Below, piece by piece: positions 41,563 to 49,310 of a DNA stretch of 64,000 bases. Position 1 is the first letter of the stretch; each line of letters opens with the position of its first letter. A program made the position numbers and the translations under genes. Under the pieces are notes generated by a model. That model was given only the letters and a program-made list of their open reading frames with translations. It searched no databases and had not been told where the DNA came from. The stretch lies in contig DKJA01000053.1 in NCBI GenBank assembly GCA_002454505.1, forward strand, positions 69,764 to 133,763. The letters run 5' to 3'. Source of the stretch: Oxalobacteraceae bacterium UBA6704 (GTDB taxonomy: Bacteria > Pseudomonadota > Gammaproteobacteria > Burkholderiales > Burkholderiaceae_D).

Positions 41563-42702
41563 GGCTCTGTCACCCGAGCTTGTTGAAACGGCCTGAACTT
41601 TTCCGCTGTTGCGTTGTCTGAGCCATACCGACCGATCGACATGGTCATCACCGACAACGGAGGCAGCCGTGAAAACGCATCCCTTCAACCAGTTCGTCGA
41701 ACGCCTGCGCCGCGTGCTGGCGCACCTGTCGCGCAGGCAGGTGGCCACCGTGAGCGAAGTGGTCGCCGCCTTCGCAGCCCACAGCCTGTGCCTGGACCTG
41801 ATCGAGCAGCACGGACGCCAGCATCCCGGCTGCCCTCATTGTCGCTGCGCGGATGTCTACCGGCACGGCTACGCGGCCGGCCTGCAGCGCTACCGCTGTC
41901 GGGCCTGCGGCCGCACCTACAACGCGCTGACCGGAACGCCGCTCGCCTGTCTGCGGCTGCGCGAGAAATGGCTGCCCTACCTTGCATGCATGCTCGATTC
42001 GAAGACGGTGCGTAAATCGGCCGATGCCGTCGGGATTCACCGCAACACGAGTTTCCGCTGGCGGCACCGTTTCCTGACCGGCGCGAGGCAGCAACGGCCG
42101 GCGCAGTTGCAGGGCATCGTGGAGGCGGACGAGACGTTCATTCTCGAATCGCAAAAGGGGTCGCGTAATCTGACGCGGCCGGCGCGTCATCGGGGTGGAC
42201 GCGCCAGCACGCGCGGCATCACCAGGCAGCACGATTGCATCCTCGTGGCGCGCGATCGGGCCGGACAGACGCTGGACTGGCTGACCGGCCGCGGCCCGGT
42301 GTCGGCCGGCCAGCTCGGGCGCTGCCTGGGCCCCGTGCTGGCGCCGGACGTGGTGCTGGTCACCGATGCCGCCAAGGCGTATCGATCGTTCAGCCGCGCC
42401 GCCGGCATCGTGCACAAGCCGCTCAACCAGTGCGCCGGCATGCGCGTCGACGGCCCGTATCACCTGCAAAACGTCAACGGCTATCACAGCCGCTTCAAGG
42501 GCTGGCTGGCGCGCTTCCGCGGTGTCGCCAGCCGCTATCTGCCGAACTACCTGGGCTGGCATCGCGCGCTCGACACGCGCAGCATCGACACCCCGGCGCA
42601 ATTCCTGTCGGCGGCGATCGTGCCGAAACAATAAACACCGCGCCGCTGACCGCGCGCCGGATCGACACCGCAGCGATTTCAACAAGCTCGGGTGACAGAG
42701 CC
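41563..42702 (+). mobile_element. Complete insertion sequence, IS1595 family (ISXO2-like)
   Basis: 1140 bp bounded by 26-bp perfect terminal inverted repeats, 41563-41588 (begins GGCTCTGTCACCCGAGC) and 42677-42702, and an 8-bp target duplication ACAAAAAA at 41555-41562 and 42703-42710. It carries one transposase gene. IS1595 elements make 8-bp duplications; GGCTCTGT ends are typical. Perfect ends, duplication and gene mean recent insertion. The target is the T-rich tail of a terminator (see the separate entry). The ends are 24 bp and 67 bp from the transposase frame. Confidence 0.93.
41669..42634 (+). CDS. IS1595-family transposase (ISXO2-like DDE)
   Basis: 321 aa from GTG 41669, with GGAGG six bases upstream. 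N-terminal zinc-ribbon-like motif CPHCRCADVYRHG with YRCRACGRTYNALTG (four Cys), then helix-turn-helix-like region and the ISXO2 DDE domain: VEADETFI (Asp), VTDAAKAY (Asp) and NVNGYHSRFKGW with YLPNYLGWHRA. All motifs appear intact, so the element may still be active. Confidence 0.93.
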   Translation: MKTHPFNQFVERLRRVLAHLSRRQVATVSEVVAAFAAHSLCLDLIEQHGRQHPGCPHCRCADVYRHGYAAGLQRYRCRACGRTYNALTGTPLACLRLREKWLPYLACMLDSKTVRKSADAVGIHRNTSFRWRHRFLTGARQQRPAQLQGIVEADETFILESQKGSRNLTRPARHRGGRASTRGITRQHDCILVARDRAGQTLDWLTGRGPVSAGQLGRCLGPVLAPDVVLVTDAAKAYRSFSRAAGIVHKPLNQCAGMRVDGPYHLQNVNGYHSRFKGWLARFRGVASRYLPNYLGWHRALDTRSIDTPAQFLSAAIVPKQ

Positions 42703-42704
42703 AC

Positions 42705-42741
42705 AAAAAAAGAGGTGGCCGGGCGTGAAGCCGGGCCACCT
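42705..42741 (-). terminator. Intrinsic terminator on the minus strand, IS target site
   Basis: On the minus strand AGGTGGCCCGGC pairs with GCCCGGCCACCT (12-bp stem, one mismatch, loop TTCAC), followed by CTTTTTTTG: a textbook rho-independent terminator (42713-42741 stem, 42705-42711 T tract). There is no minus-strand coding gene directly upstream of it, which suggests an RNA gene. The IS inserted at the end of the T tract and the duplication restored it. Confidence 0.75.
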
Positions 42742-42854
42742 GAAGGGAAGCGCGCCATGGGGCAGGCGCAGGTGAAACTCCGTACGTGTTGCATGTCCTG
42801 CTGTGCACCGCGGTGTGTTGCGGGTCACGAGAACTGCAGTGTAAGGTCTTTCGA
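42705..42854 (-). ncRNA. Candidate small RNA ending at the terminator
   Basis: Minus-strand transcript inferred from a -10-like TATAAC (42866 to 42861, minus) and the strong terminator; about 150 nt. The proposed 5' end can fold GTC-GAAA-GAC, and CACCGCGGTG is a self-complementary segment. No open frame or recognised RNA family is seen. Confidence is limited because the -35 is poor and no covariation test can be run. Confidence 0.25.
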
Positions 42855-42914
42855 CAACTTGTTATACCGCAGTTAATTGGAAGTTGACTTCGGAAAAACA
42901 GAAGGTTCACCGTT

Positions 42915-42943
42915 CAGCCGCCCGATCAGCCGCCCGATCAGCC
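42915..42943 (+). repeat. 12-bp tandem repeat in the leader of the Mo-domain gene
   Basis: CAGCCGCCCGAT occurs at 42915-42926 and 42927-42938, with a partial third copy CAGCC. It lies about 80 bp upstream of the start codon at 43024 and could vary in copy number. Confidence 0.6.
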
Positions 42944-43023
42944 CCTGTGGCGGCCAGAAAGTTGCCGTAAAGCGAAGCCTCCGTTATATACTCAACTACA
43001 TAACGATCGCTGACGGGAACCCC

Positions 43024-43551
43024 ATGCTTGCTCACCTGCGCCTGACCATCCTCGCCGTTTCCCTTGCCTGCACCGCGCTGGCCCATGCCGAGGCCGGGCC
43101 ACCGCCGGCGGTGCCGCCCACCAGCCTGACCGTCTCCGGCGGCGTCGAGCGGCCGTCGACGTGGAGCGTCGACGACCTGAAAAAGCGCCCGGCGCAGCAG
43201 ATCGGCGAACTGCGGCTGCCCGGCAAGGACGGCGGCAAACCGGCCGTCCTGCGCGGCGTGCGCCTGCGCGACCTGCTCGACGAGGCAAAGATCGTCAGCC
43301 GCGACCACCACACGGTAAAAAAGCTGGCGATCATCGCCACCGCCACCGATGGCTACAAGGTGGTGTTCTCGTGGAGCGAGCTGTTCAACTCGCCGGCCGG
43401 CGACAGCGTGCTCGTGCTGTTCGAACGCGACGGCAAGCCGCTGGGCCGGGAAGAGGGTCCGCTGGCCCTGATCGCCGGCAAGGACCTGCGCACCGGCCCC
43501 CGTCACGTGAAGTGGCTGCAGGCGGTCGAGGTGCGGCAGATCGTCGACTGA
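43024..43551 (+). CDS. Secreted molybdopterin-dependent oxidoreductase-like domain
   Basis: 175 aa. Signal peptide MLAHLRLTILAVSLACTALA, then a small sulfite-oxidase-like molybdopterin-binding fold: SLTVSGGVERPSTWSVDDLK, VLRGVRLRDLLDEAKI and a C-terminal GPLALIAGKDLRTGPRHVKW, which is the usual layout of minimal Oxidored_molyb domains. The Cys ligand of full-length sulfite oxidases is not visible, so catalysis is doubtful. Start 43024 chosen by the signal peptide. It precedes a Mop-type molbindin by 56 bp, consistent with a molybdenum theme. Confidence 0.75.
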   Translation: MLAHLRLTILAVSLACTALAHAEAGPPPAVPPTSLTVSGGVERPSTWSVDDLKKRPAQQIGELRLPGKDGGKPAVLRGVRLRDLLDEAKIVSRDHHTVKKLAIIATATDGYKVVFSWSELFNSPAGDSVLVLFERDGKPLGREEGPLALIAGKDLRTGPRHVKWLQAVEVRQIVD

Positions 43552-43607
43552 GCGCCAACGGTGCTATGCTGCGGCGCCACCATTTCATCACCCTCACGGA
43601 GAATCCC

Positions 43608-44033
43608 ATGAAAAGCAGCGCACGCAACCAGTTCCAGGGCACCGTCACCGGCATCGGCACCGGCGCCGTCAACGACCAGATCGAACTGGACGCCGGCGGC
43701 CTGACACTGGTTGCCGTCATCACCCGCGGCAGCACCGGGGAGCTGGGGCTGACCGTGGGCGCGACCGCGTTTGCACTGATCAAGGCATCGTCGATCATCC
43801 TCGTCACCGACGACGGCGACGTCAAGTTCTCCGCCCGCAACCGCGTGCAGGGCACCGTCACCGCCATCGAGCCGGGTGCGGTCAACACGGAAGTGGTGCT
43901 GGGCCTGCCGGGCGGCGGCGCGCTGACGGCCATCGTCACCAACCACAGCGCCACGTCGCTGGGCCTGGCGGTCGGCAAGCCGGCCACGGGCCTGTTCAAG
44001 GCATCGAGCGTGATCCTGGGCGTGCCCGCCTGA
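43608..44033 (+). CDS. Di-Mop molbindin (ModG-like molybdate-binding protein)
   Basis: 141 aa made of two Mop/TOBE repeats: SARNQFQGTVTGIGTGAVND (residues 4-23) and SARNRVQGTVTAIEPGAVNT (75-94), each ending with a SS(I/V)IL strand. Tandem Mop proteins such as ModG bind several molybdate ions and store or buffer them in the cytoplasm. GGAG precedes the ATG. Follows the molybdopterin-domain gene. Confidence 0.9.
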   Translation: MKSSARNQFQGTVTGIGTGAVNDQIELDAGGLTLVAVITRGSTGELGLTVGATAFALIKASSIILVTDDGDVKFSARNRVQGTVTAIEPGAVNTEVVLGLPGGGALTAIVTNHSATSLGLAVGKPATGLFKASSVILGVPA

Positions 44034-44068
44034 CCAGGCAGGCAAGGGGGCCGGAGAATCCGCGCCGG

Positions 44069-46066
44069 CTACTTCTCCAGCCGGTACCGCTGCTCGCGGT
44101 ACAGCAGCGAAGGCAGCATCACGTGCGCCATCGCCCGGTCGAGGCGCTCGGCGGCCGGCGGCGCCGTCTGCAAGGACAGCTCGCCGCTGGCCGCATCGTA
44201 GCGGCCGGCCAGCGGCGGATTGTCCGGCCGCAGGATGGTGGCGGAGTCGCCTTCCAGCCAGGCGTAGTAATTATCGAACTGCAGCATGGCGCGGCCCGGG
44301 CTGTCGCTGTCGGCGGCCAGGTCGCGGCCGATCATCGGGTGCGTGCTGGAGACGCCCATCAGCGACAGCAGCGTCGGCGCCAGGTCGATCTGGCTGGCGA
44401 TGGTGGCGATGCGGCGCGGCGCGATGTCCGCGCCGAGGATCAAGCCGGGGATGTGGAATTTCTTGACGGGCACCAGGCTGTCGCCGTACACGCGGTTGTC
44501 GTGGTCGGCCACGATGAGGAACACGGTGTCCTTCCAGTAGTCCTGCTGCTTCGCCTCGCGGATGAATTTGCCGAGCGCGAAGTCGGCGTATTTCACCGCA
44601 TTGTTGACGCTTTGCTTGACCGGGTCGTGCAGCGCGATTTTCCCGTCCGGGAATTCGAACGGCTCGTGGTTCGACGACGTGAAGATCAGGCTGAAGAACG
44701 GCTTCTTCTGCGCGTGCAGGTCCTTCAGGCGCTCCAGCGATTTGTCGAACAGGTCTTCATCGGACGCGCCCCAGCTGCCTTCGAAGCGGGGCTGCATGCT
44801 GCGGCGGTCCACCACGTTCTGGAAGCCGTTGCCGGTGAAGAAGGAACGCATATTGTCGAAGTGCGCCTCGCCGCCGTAGACGAATTCCGTGTTGTAGCCC
44901 TGCTTGCCGAGGCCGAGGGCCAGCGTGTAGAAGTTCTGCTGGGCCAGCGACAGCTTGACCACGCTGCGTGCCGGCGTGGGCGCGTAGCCGGACACCACGG
45001 CCTCGATGCCGCGCACCGAGCGCGTGCCGGTGGCATACAGCTGCTCGAACCACCAGCCTTCGTGCTTGAGCTTTTCCAGCTCCGGCGTCACGGGTACGCC
45101 GCCCAGCGACTGCACAAAGGTTGCACCGAGACTCTCTTCCAGCACGATCACCAGGTTCAGCGGCCGGTCGCGCGCGATGGCGGCCTGCTGGTGGTGCAGC
45201 GTGGGCATCTCGGTCGACGGGAACTGGTAACCCTGCAGCCACGGCGCGGCCTTCACTTCGGCCAGCACTTTGGCGCGCGGGAAGTCGCCGTAGATCTCGG
45301 ACGAATTGGCTTCCTTCTGCATCGAATTGATCGCGTCCAGCACCGACCAGGTGGAGTTGATGATGAGCGAATTGACCATGGCATCGCCGCTCAGCGCGAA
45401 CAGTGCCGGATTGGCCGGCCGGTGCGCCGTCGTCGAACGGATCTGGAAGGCGACGACAAGCAGCAGCAGGGGCCACGTCAGCAGCACCTTCCATGCCGGC
45501 CACATGGTGGCCTGCGCGGCGGCGTTCTTCAGCAGGCGGTGCAGGCCGATGCCGAGGGCGATCGTGCAGGCGATGGTCAGGATCACGGCCGTCCGGTAGC
45601 CGCCCCACAGCGTGCCGAACACCTCGGCCGGATACGACAGGTATTCGATGAACAGGCGGTTCGGCCGCACGTCGTACTGCTGGATGAACTGCGGCGTGGC
45701 CAGCTCCATGAACGCGATGGCCAGCAGCGCGGCGATGGTCCACCACGTCGTGCCGGCGATCCACAGGCGCGCCGTGCGCCGGTAGGCAAACAGCGGCGCC
45801 AGCGCCAGGGGAATCGCGAGGAAATACCCCAGCAGGATCAGGTCGGCGCGGATGCCCTGCACGAACACGTCGCCGAGGATGCCGGTGGCCTGCACGCGGC
45901 CGTATTGCCAGAACACCAGCGCGACACGCGACGCCGACATGATTGCCAGGCCGATCAGCAGCAGGTATGCGAGAGACAGGTAGGGCCCTGTCCAGGTCAG
46001 CCAGCGTGCGGTCCGGCGCGCCGGGCGATCCAGGATGGGGAGGGAAGTTGCTGCCAGTTGCGTCAT
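44069..46066 (-). CDS. LTA-synthase-like sulfatase (phosphoglycerol transferase type)
   Basis: 665 aa. Five N-terminal transmembrane helices (about 25-215) and a periplasmic sulfatase-fold domain (about 285-640). Catalytic-core motifs: nucleophile region LYATGTRSVRGIEAVVSG with the Thr, FSLIFTSSNHEPFEFPDG and VADHDNRVYGDSLVPVKKFH (metal-ligand Asp/His). It probably transfers phosphoglycerol or phosphoethanolamine to envelope glycans such as osmoregulated glucans (OpgB-like) or other lipids. The upstream region has three GTTAA cores in 11-bp phase, so envelope-stress control is likely. Confidence 0.88.
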   Translation of the reverse strand: MTQLAATSLPILDRPARRTARWLTWTGPYLSLAYLLLIGLAIMSASRVALVFWQYGRVQATGILGDVFVQGIRADLILLGYFLAIPLALAPLFAYRRTARLWIAGTTWWTIAALLAIAFMELATPQFIQQYDVRPNRLFIEYLSYPAEVFGTLWGGYRTAVILTIACTIALGIGLHRLLKNAAAQATMWPAWKVLLTWPLLLLVVAFQIRSTTAHRPANPALFALSGDAMVNSLIINSTWSVLDAINSMQKEANSSEIYGDFPRAKVLAEVKAAPWLQGYQFPSTEMPTLHHQQAAIARDRPLNLVIVLEESLGATFVQSLGGVPVTPELEKLKHEGWWFEQLYATGTRSVRGIEAVVSGYAPTPARSVVKLSLAQQNFYTLALGLGKQGYNTEFVYGGEAHFDNMRSFFTGNGFQNVVDRRSMQPRFEGSWGASDEDLFDKSLERLKDLHAQKKPFFSLIFTSSNHEPFEFPDGKIALHDPVKQSVNNAVKYADFALGKFIREAKQQDYWKDTVFLIVADHDNRVYGDSLVPVKKFHIPGLILGADIAPRRIATIASQIDLAPTLLSLMGVSSTHPMIGRDLAADSDSPGRAMLQFDNYYAWLEGDSATILRPDNPPLAGRYDAASGELSLQTAPPAAERLDRAMAHVMLPSLLYREQRYRLEK

Positions 46067-46131
46067 GGGAATCCGGTTCGTACGATGCGTCGTCAAGCGA
46101 CGCAAGATAGAACCTGGCCCGTCATGGCAGT

Positions 46132-46159
46132 GTTAAGTCGGCGTTAAGGGAGCGTTAAC
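46132..46159 (-). promoter_or_regulatory. Three GTTAA cores in 11-bp phase (PmrA/QseB-like box)
   Basis: GTTAA begins at 46132, 46143 and 46154; on the minus strand this reads TTAAC-N6 three times. It is 66-93 bp upstream of the LTA-synthase-like gene. Tandem TTAA cores 11 bp apart are the hallmark of PmrA/BasR/QseB operators. Confidence 0.6.
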
Positions 46160-46168
46160 CGGATTGTC

Positions 46169-46272
46169 GAGCTCGTGTCCACCATGGTGTCTGACACCGA
46201 CACGGACACGAGCTCAGCCGCACAGACTGCTGAGGCCGTGTCGACGTCGGTGCCTGACACCACGGTGGACAC
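46169..46272. repeat. 104-bp compound inverted repeat
   Basis: GAGCTCGTGTCC (46169-46180) and GGACACGAGCTC (46204-46215) are perfect 12-bp arms. 46175-46198 and 46249-46272 are a second imperfect inverted pair (21 of 24 bases). GGTGTC-T-GACACC forms a nested dyad at 46186-46198, and CGACACGG/CCGTGTCG a further pair. It sits between two minus-strand genes and could be a dispersed intergenic repeat or terminator-like structure. Confidence 0.7.
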
Positions 46273-46289
46273 GGACTGATCCGTAGGCT

Positions 46290-47231
46290 TTACAGCTCCA
46301 GCACGAGCCGGCCGGGCGGAGCGGCCCACGAGACGCAGGTGCACATGCCTTCGGCGCGCATGGCGGGCGTCAGGCACACGTCGCGGTGCAGCGGCTGGCC
46401 TTCGGTGACGCGGGTGTAGCAGCTGCCGCATTCGCCGCGGCGGCATTCGTAGGCGGCGAAGACGTCGGCGGCGATCAGCGCGTCGAGGATCGGCGTGCCG
46501 GGCGGCACCTCGATCGTCATGTCGGATAGCGTCAGCTCCACGGTCAGCGGCACGTCCCCTTGCTCCACGCGCGCACCGAAGCTCTCGAAGTGCAGCGCGC
46601 CGGACGGCCAGCCCAGCGCGGCGCCGGCGGCGGCGAGCCCCTGCAGCAGCGCCGCCGGTCCGCACGCGTACAGCACGTCGCCGTCAGCGTACGGCCCGAC
46701 CAGCGCGGCCAGGTCGGCGCGGCCCGTTTCCTGCGACACGTGCGTCACCACCGAGCCGACGGGCAGCTCGTCCAGCAACACGAGCCGGTCGCGCGCATGC
46801 ACGAGATAATGCAGCACGAACGACACGCCCCGCGCGTGCAGGGCTGCGGCCATCGACACCAGCGGCGTGATGCCGATACCGCCGGCCACCAGCACGACGC
46901 GGCCCGCGCCCGGTGCCGCATCGAGCGGAAAGCTGTCGAACGGCCCGCTCGCCTCGACCACGCTGCCGACGCCCGCTTCATCATGCAGCCAGCGCGAGCC
47001 GCCCTTGCCGTGCGCCTCGCGCTGCACGGCGATGCGGTAACTGGAAGAAGGCCCCGCCACGCCGACCAGCGAATAATGATTGTCATACACCGTGCCATCG
47101 TCCGCCGAGAAGCGCAGCACGATGTGCGAACCGGGCCGCCAGTCCGGCAAGGCCGCGCCATCCGCCCGCCGCAGCCGGAATTCCTTGACGTTGCCGCCCA
47201 GGGCAACCACGTCGGCGATGACGCAGTTCAT
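46290..47231 (-). CDS. Ferredoxin-NAD(P)H reductase-type oxidoreductase (PDR/VanB-like)
   Basis: 313 aa. Order: FAD/FMN-binding barrel (GSHIVLRFSADDGTVYDNHYS, about 37-57), NAD-binding (VVLVAGGIGITPLVSMAAAL, about 115-134; YACGPAALLQG), then a C-terminal plant-type [2Fe-2S] ferredoxin domain with YECRRGECGSCYTRV and C downstream in RDVC. This is the layout of phthalate dioxygenase reductase and vanillate demethylase reductase. The start ATG 47231 overlaps the PNPOx stop (4 bp), so the two are coupled; the PNPOx may bind the flavin or product. Confidence 0.9.
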   Translation of the reverse strand: MNCVIADVVALGGNVKEFRLRRADGAALPDWRPGSHIVLRFSADDGTVYDNHYSLVGVAGPSSSYRIAVQREAHGKGGSRWLHDEAGVGSVVEASGPFDSFPLDAAPGAGRVVLVAGGIGITPLVSMAAALHARGVSFVLHYLVHARDRLVLLDELPVGSVVTHVSQETGRADLAALVGPYADGDVLYACGPAALLQGLAAAGAALGWPSGALHFESFGARVEQGDVPLTVELTLSDMTIEVPPGTPILDALIAADVFAAYECRRGECGSCYTRVTEGQPLHRDVCLTPAMRAEGMCTCVSWAAPPGRLVLEL

Positions 47232-48172
47232 ACCGCAACCGGCGGATTGAACGGCGACGCATCCAGGTACTCCCATTCCAGCGGCTGCGGCGTATCGCGC
47301 AGGATCCATTTGTCCACCGTGAATTCCCAGAAGCGCCGCGTGCCGCCCGTCTCATTGGCGGGATCGTCCTGCTGCCATTTGACCGCCACGCTGCCAGTCA
47401 GCTGCAGCAGCTGGCCGTGCCGGAAATCGGGGATGCACAACCCGCCGCGCGGATCCACGTTGAAATTGCCCAGCGTGTTGAACAGGCTGTTGCCGTCGTA
47501 GTCGGGAATGCGCAGCGTGTTGTCGTTGACGACCTTGATGAAGCCCGGCTGTCCGCCCCGGTGCGATGCGTCCGCACCCGTTTCCGCATGCCGGCTCGCC
47601 ACGAACAGCGTATCGGCGCGGCGCAGGATGTCCTCCACGGCGCCGCGCAGCACCGTGCCGTGCGCGGCCTGCACGGGCAGGCTCGGCTCGCCCATCTGCC
47701 GCAGGTGGCGCCGCTGGATGTATTTCGGGCAGTTCGGATACGCTTCGCGGATCGCCACCTCGGCGCCGCGCTCGTCCAGCCGCTGCACGGTGCCGTTGAC
47801 GCGGTAGCGCCGCCGCGAGCCCAGCTCGATGAACAGCATGCCCAGGTCGGGATGGGCCGCCATATTGTCCCAGACCGGGTCGGCCAGGTCGCGCTCCTTC
47901 GGCACCACGTCGATCTGGATGGCCCGGCCCGTATCGGTATGCAGGAAGCCAGGCTTGCCGAACACCAGCGAGGCCCACACGTCGCCGGCCGCATCGATGC
48001 TGCCGACGACCACCATGAACTGCTTGGCGATGAAGGGGCGGGCGCCGCCGATGACGGTGTCGCTCAGCACGGCGATATTGCGGTCGGCGATGGCGGTTTC
48101 GCCCGCACATTCCTGGGCGGCCCGCTCGCCTTCATGGAAGCCCGTGGCCAGTTTTTTCGTCGCGTCGTTCAT
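47228..48172 (-). CDS. Pyridoxamine 5'-phosphate oxidase-fold flavoprotein
   Basis: 314 aa. The PNPOx-like split barrel is indicated by PFIAKQFMVVVGSIDAAGDV, GFIKVVNDNTLRIPDYDGNS and LFNTLGNFNVDPRGGLCIPD. Proteins of this size with an adjacent ferredoxin reductase are flavin-dependent, not true PNP oxidases. GGGAG six bases before the start at 48172 selects it over an ATG at 48178. Divergent from a LysR regulator. Confidence 0.85.
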   Translation of the reverse strand: MNDATKKLATGFHEGERAAQECAGETAIADRNIAVLSDTVIGGARPFIAKQFMVVVGSIDAAGDVWASLVFGKPGFLHTDTGRAIQIDVVPKERDLADPVWDNMAAHPDLGMLFIELGSRRRYRVNGTVQRLDERGAEVAIREAYPNCPKYIQRRHLRQMGEPSLPVQAAHGTVLRGAVEDILRRADTLFVASRHAETGADASHRGGQPGFIKVVNDNTLRIPDYDGNSLFNTLGNFNVDPRGGLCIPDFRHGQLLQLTGSVAVKWQQDDPANETGGTRRFWEFTVDKWILRDTPQPLEWEYLDASPFNPPVAV

Positions 48173-48213
48173 TGCCATCTCCCTCGAAGTGGGTTTGCCG
48201 TGGATGGCATTGT

Positions 48214-48224
48214 GCGAAATAATG
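48214..48224. promoter_or_regulatory. Shared LysR-site candidate, copy 1
   Basis: GCGAAATAATG in the divergent PNPOx-LysR region matches GCGAAACAATG at 49193-49203 upstream of dsrE. It is flanked by an imperfect dyad (GGCATTGTGCGAAATAATGC). Confidence 0.35.
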
Positions 48225-48278
48225 CGCCAAACCAGAATAGCCACCGCCAGCAAGGCACTGTTTCGCTTGGAGCAATGG

Positions 48279-49178
48279 ATGGACCAGATTCACCTGATGA
48301 ATGTGTTTGTCGCCGTCGGCGAGGAGGAGAGCTTTGCCGCTGCCGCCCGCCGCATGGCCGTGTCGCCCGCCGCTGTCACCCGCGCCATCGCCGCTCTCGA
48401 GGAGTGGCTGGGCGTGAAGCTGCTGCTGCGTACCACCCGCAACGTGCGGCTGACCGAAGCGGGCCGCCGCTACCTGGACGATTCCCGCAACATCCTGTCC
48501 AGCATCGCCGAGGCCAACGAGGCGGCCGCCGGCGTCAACTCGACGCCGAAGGGCAACCTGTCGGTCACCGCCTCCGTCCTGTTCGGCAAATCGTACGTGA
48601 TGCCCTGCATCGTACGCTTCCTGAACGAGTATCCGGACGTGGAAGTCTCCGCCTTCTTCCTCGACCGCGTGGCCAACCTCGTCGAGGAGGGCATCGACGT
48701 GGCGGTGCGCATCGGCCACCTGCCCGATTCGGGCCTGAAGGCGCTGCGGGTCGGCCAGGTGCGCCGCATGCTGTGCGCGTCGCCCGCCTACCTGGCCAAG
48801 CACGGCGTGCCGCAGCACCCGGCCGACCTGCTGCGCCACACGATCGTGGCGGCGGCCGGCATCTCGCCCCGCGTGGAATGGAAGTTCGGCGCGGTGGACG
48901 ATCCCACGATGGTGCGCCTCAAACCTCGCCTGACGGTGACCAGCAACGATGCGGCCATCGACGCGGCGGTGTCCGGCCTGGGCATCTGCCGGCTGCTGTC
49001 GTACCAGGTGGCGGACGAACTGGCCTCGGGCCGGCTGCAGGTGCTGCTGGCCGATTACGAGGAAGCGCCGTGGCCCGTGCACGTGCTGCACCGCGAGAGC
49101 AAGTACGGCTCGTCGAAGGTGCGCAAGTTCATCGACCTGCTGGTGGCGCACCTGCGCGCGCACCAGCACCTGAATTGA
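48279..49178 (+). CDS. LysR-family transcriptional regulator
   Basis: 299 aa. Helix-turn-helix MNVFVAVGEEESFAAAARRM and SPAAVTRAIAALEEWLGVKL; effector domain about 90-290 (TASVLFGKSYVMPCIVRFLN). ATG 48279 with GGAG six bases upstream; an overlapping ATG four bases earlier is out of frame. It is divergent from the PNPOx-reductase operon and followed by dsrE and cupin genes, so it probably controls both. Confidence 0.92.
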   Translation: MDQIHLMNVFVAVGEEESFAAAARRMAVSPAAVTRAIAALEEWLGVKLLLRTTRNVRLTEAGRRYLDDSRNILSSIAEANEAAAGVNSTPKGNLSVTASVLFGKSYVMPCIVRFLNEYPDVEVSAFFLDRVANLVEEGIDVAVRIGHLPDSGLKALRVGQVRRMLCASPAYLAKHGVPQHPADLLRHTIVAAAGISPRVEWKFGAVDDPTMVRLKPRLTVTSNDAAIDAAVSGLGICRLLSYQVADELASGRLQVLLADYEEAPWPVHVLHRESKYGSSKVRKFIDLLVAHLRAHQHLN

Positions 49179-49190
49179 CAGCATTGCTGC

Positions 49191-49216
49191 GGGCGAAACA
49201 ATGAATTGTCCCGCCC
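49191..49216. promoter_or_regulatory. Dyad upstream of dsrE, shared LysR-site candidate copy 2
   Basis: GGGCG-N2-ACAAT (49191-49202), two-base centre, then ATTGT-N2-CGCCC (49205-49216), a 26-bp dyad with 10 of 12 arm positions paired. It contains GCGAAACAATG, also found in the LysR-PNPOx region. A -10-like TAGAAT is 28 bp further on. Confidence 0.45.
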
Positions 49217-49310
49217 ATGATGTTTCTTTGTCCGTCCGGTCCCTAGAATGGCCGCAGCCGTTGCAGCAGCAGCGGTACATCCATCTGTCCACCGAACGAA
49301 GGAGCACACC

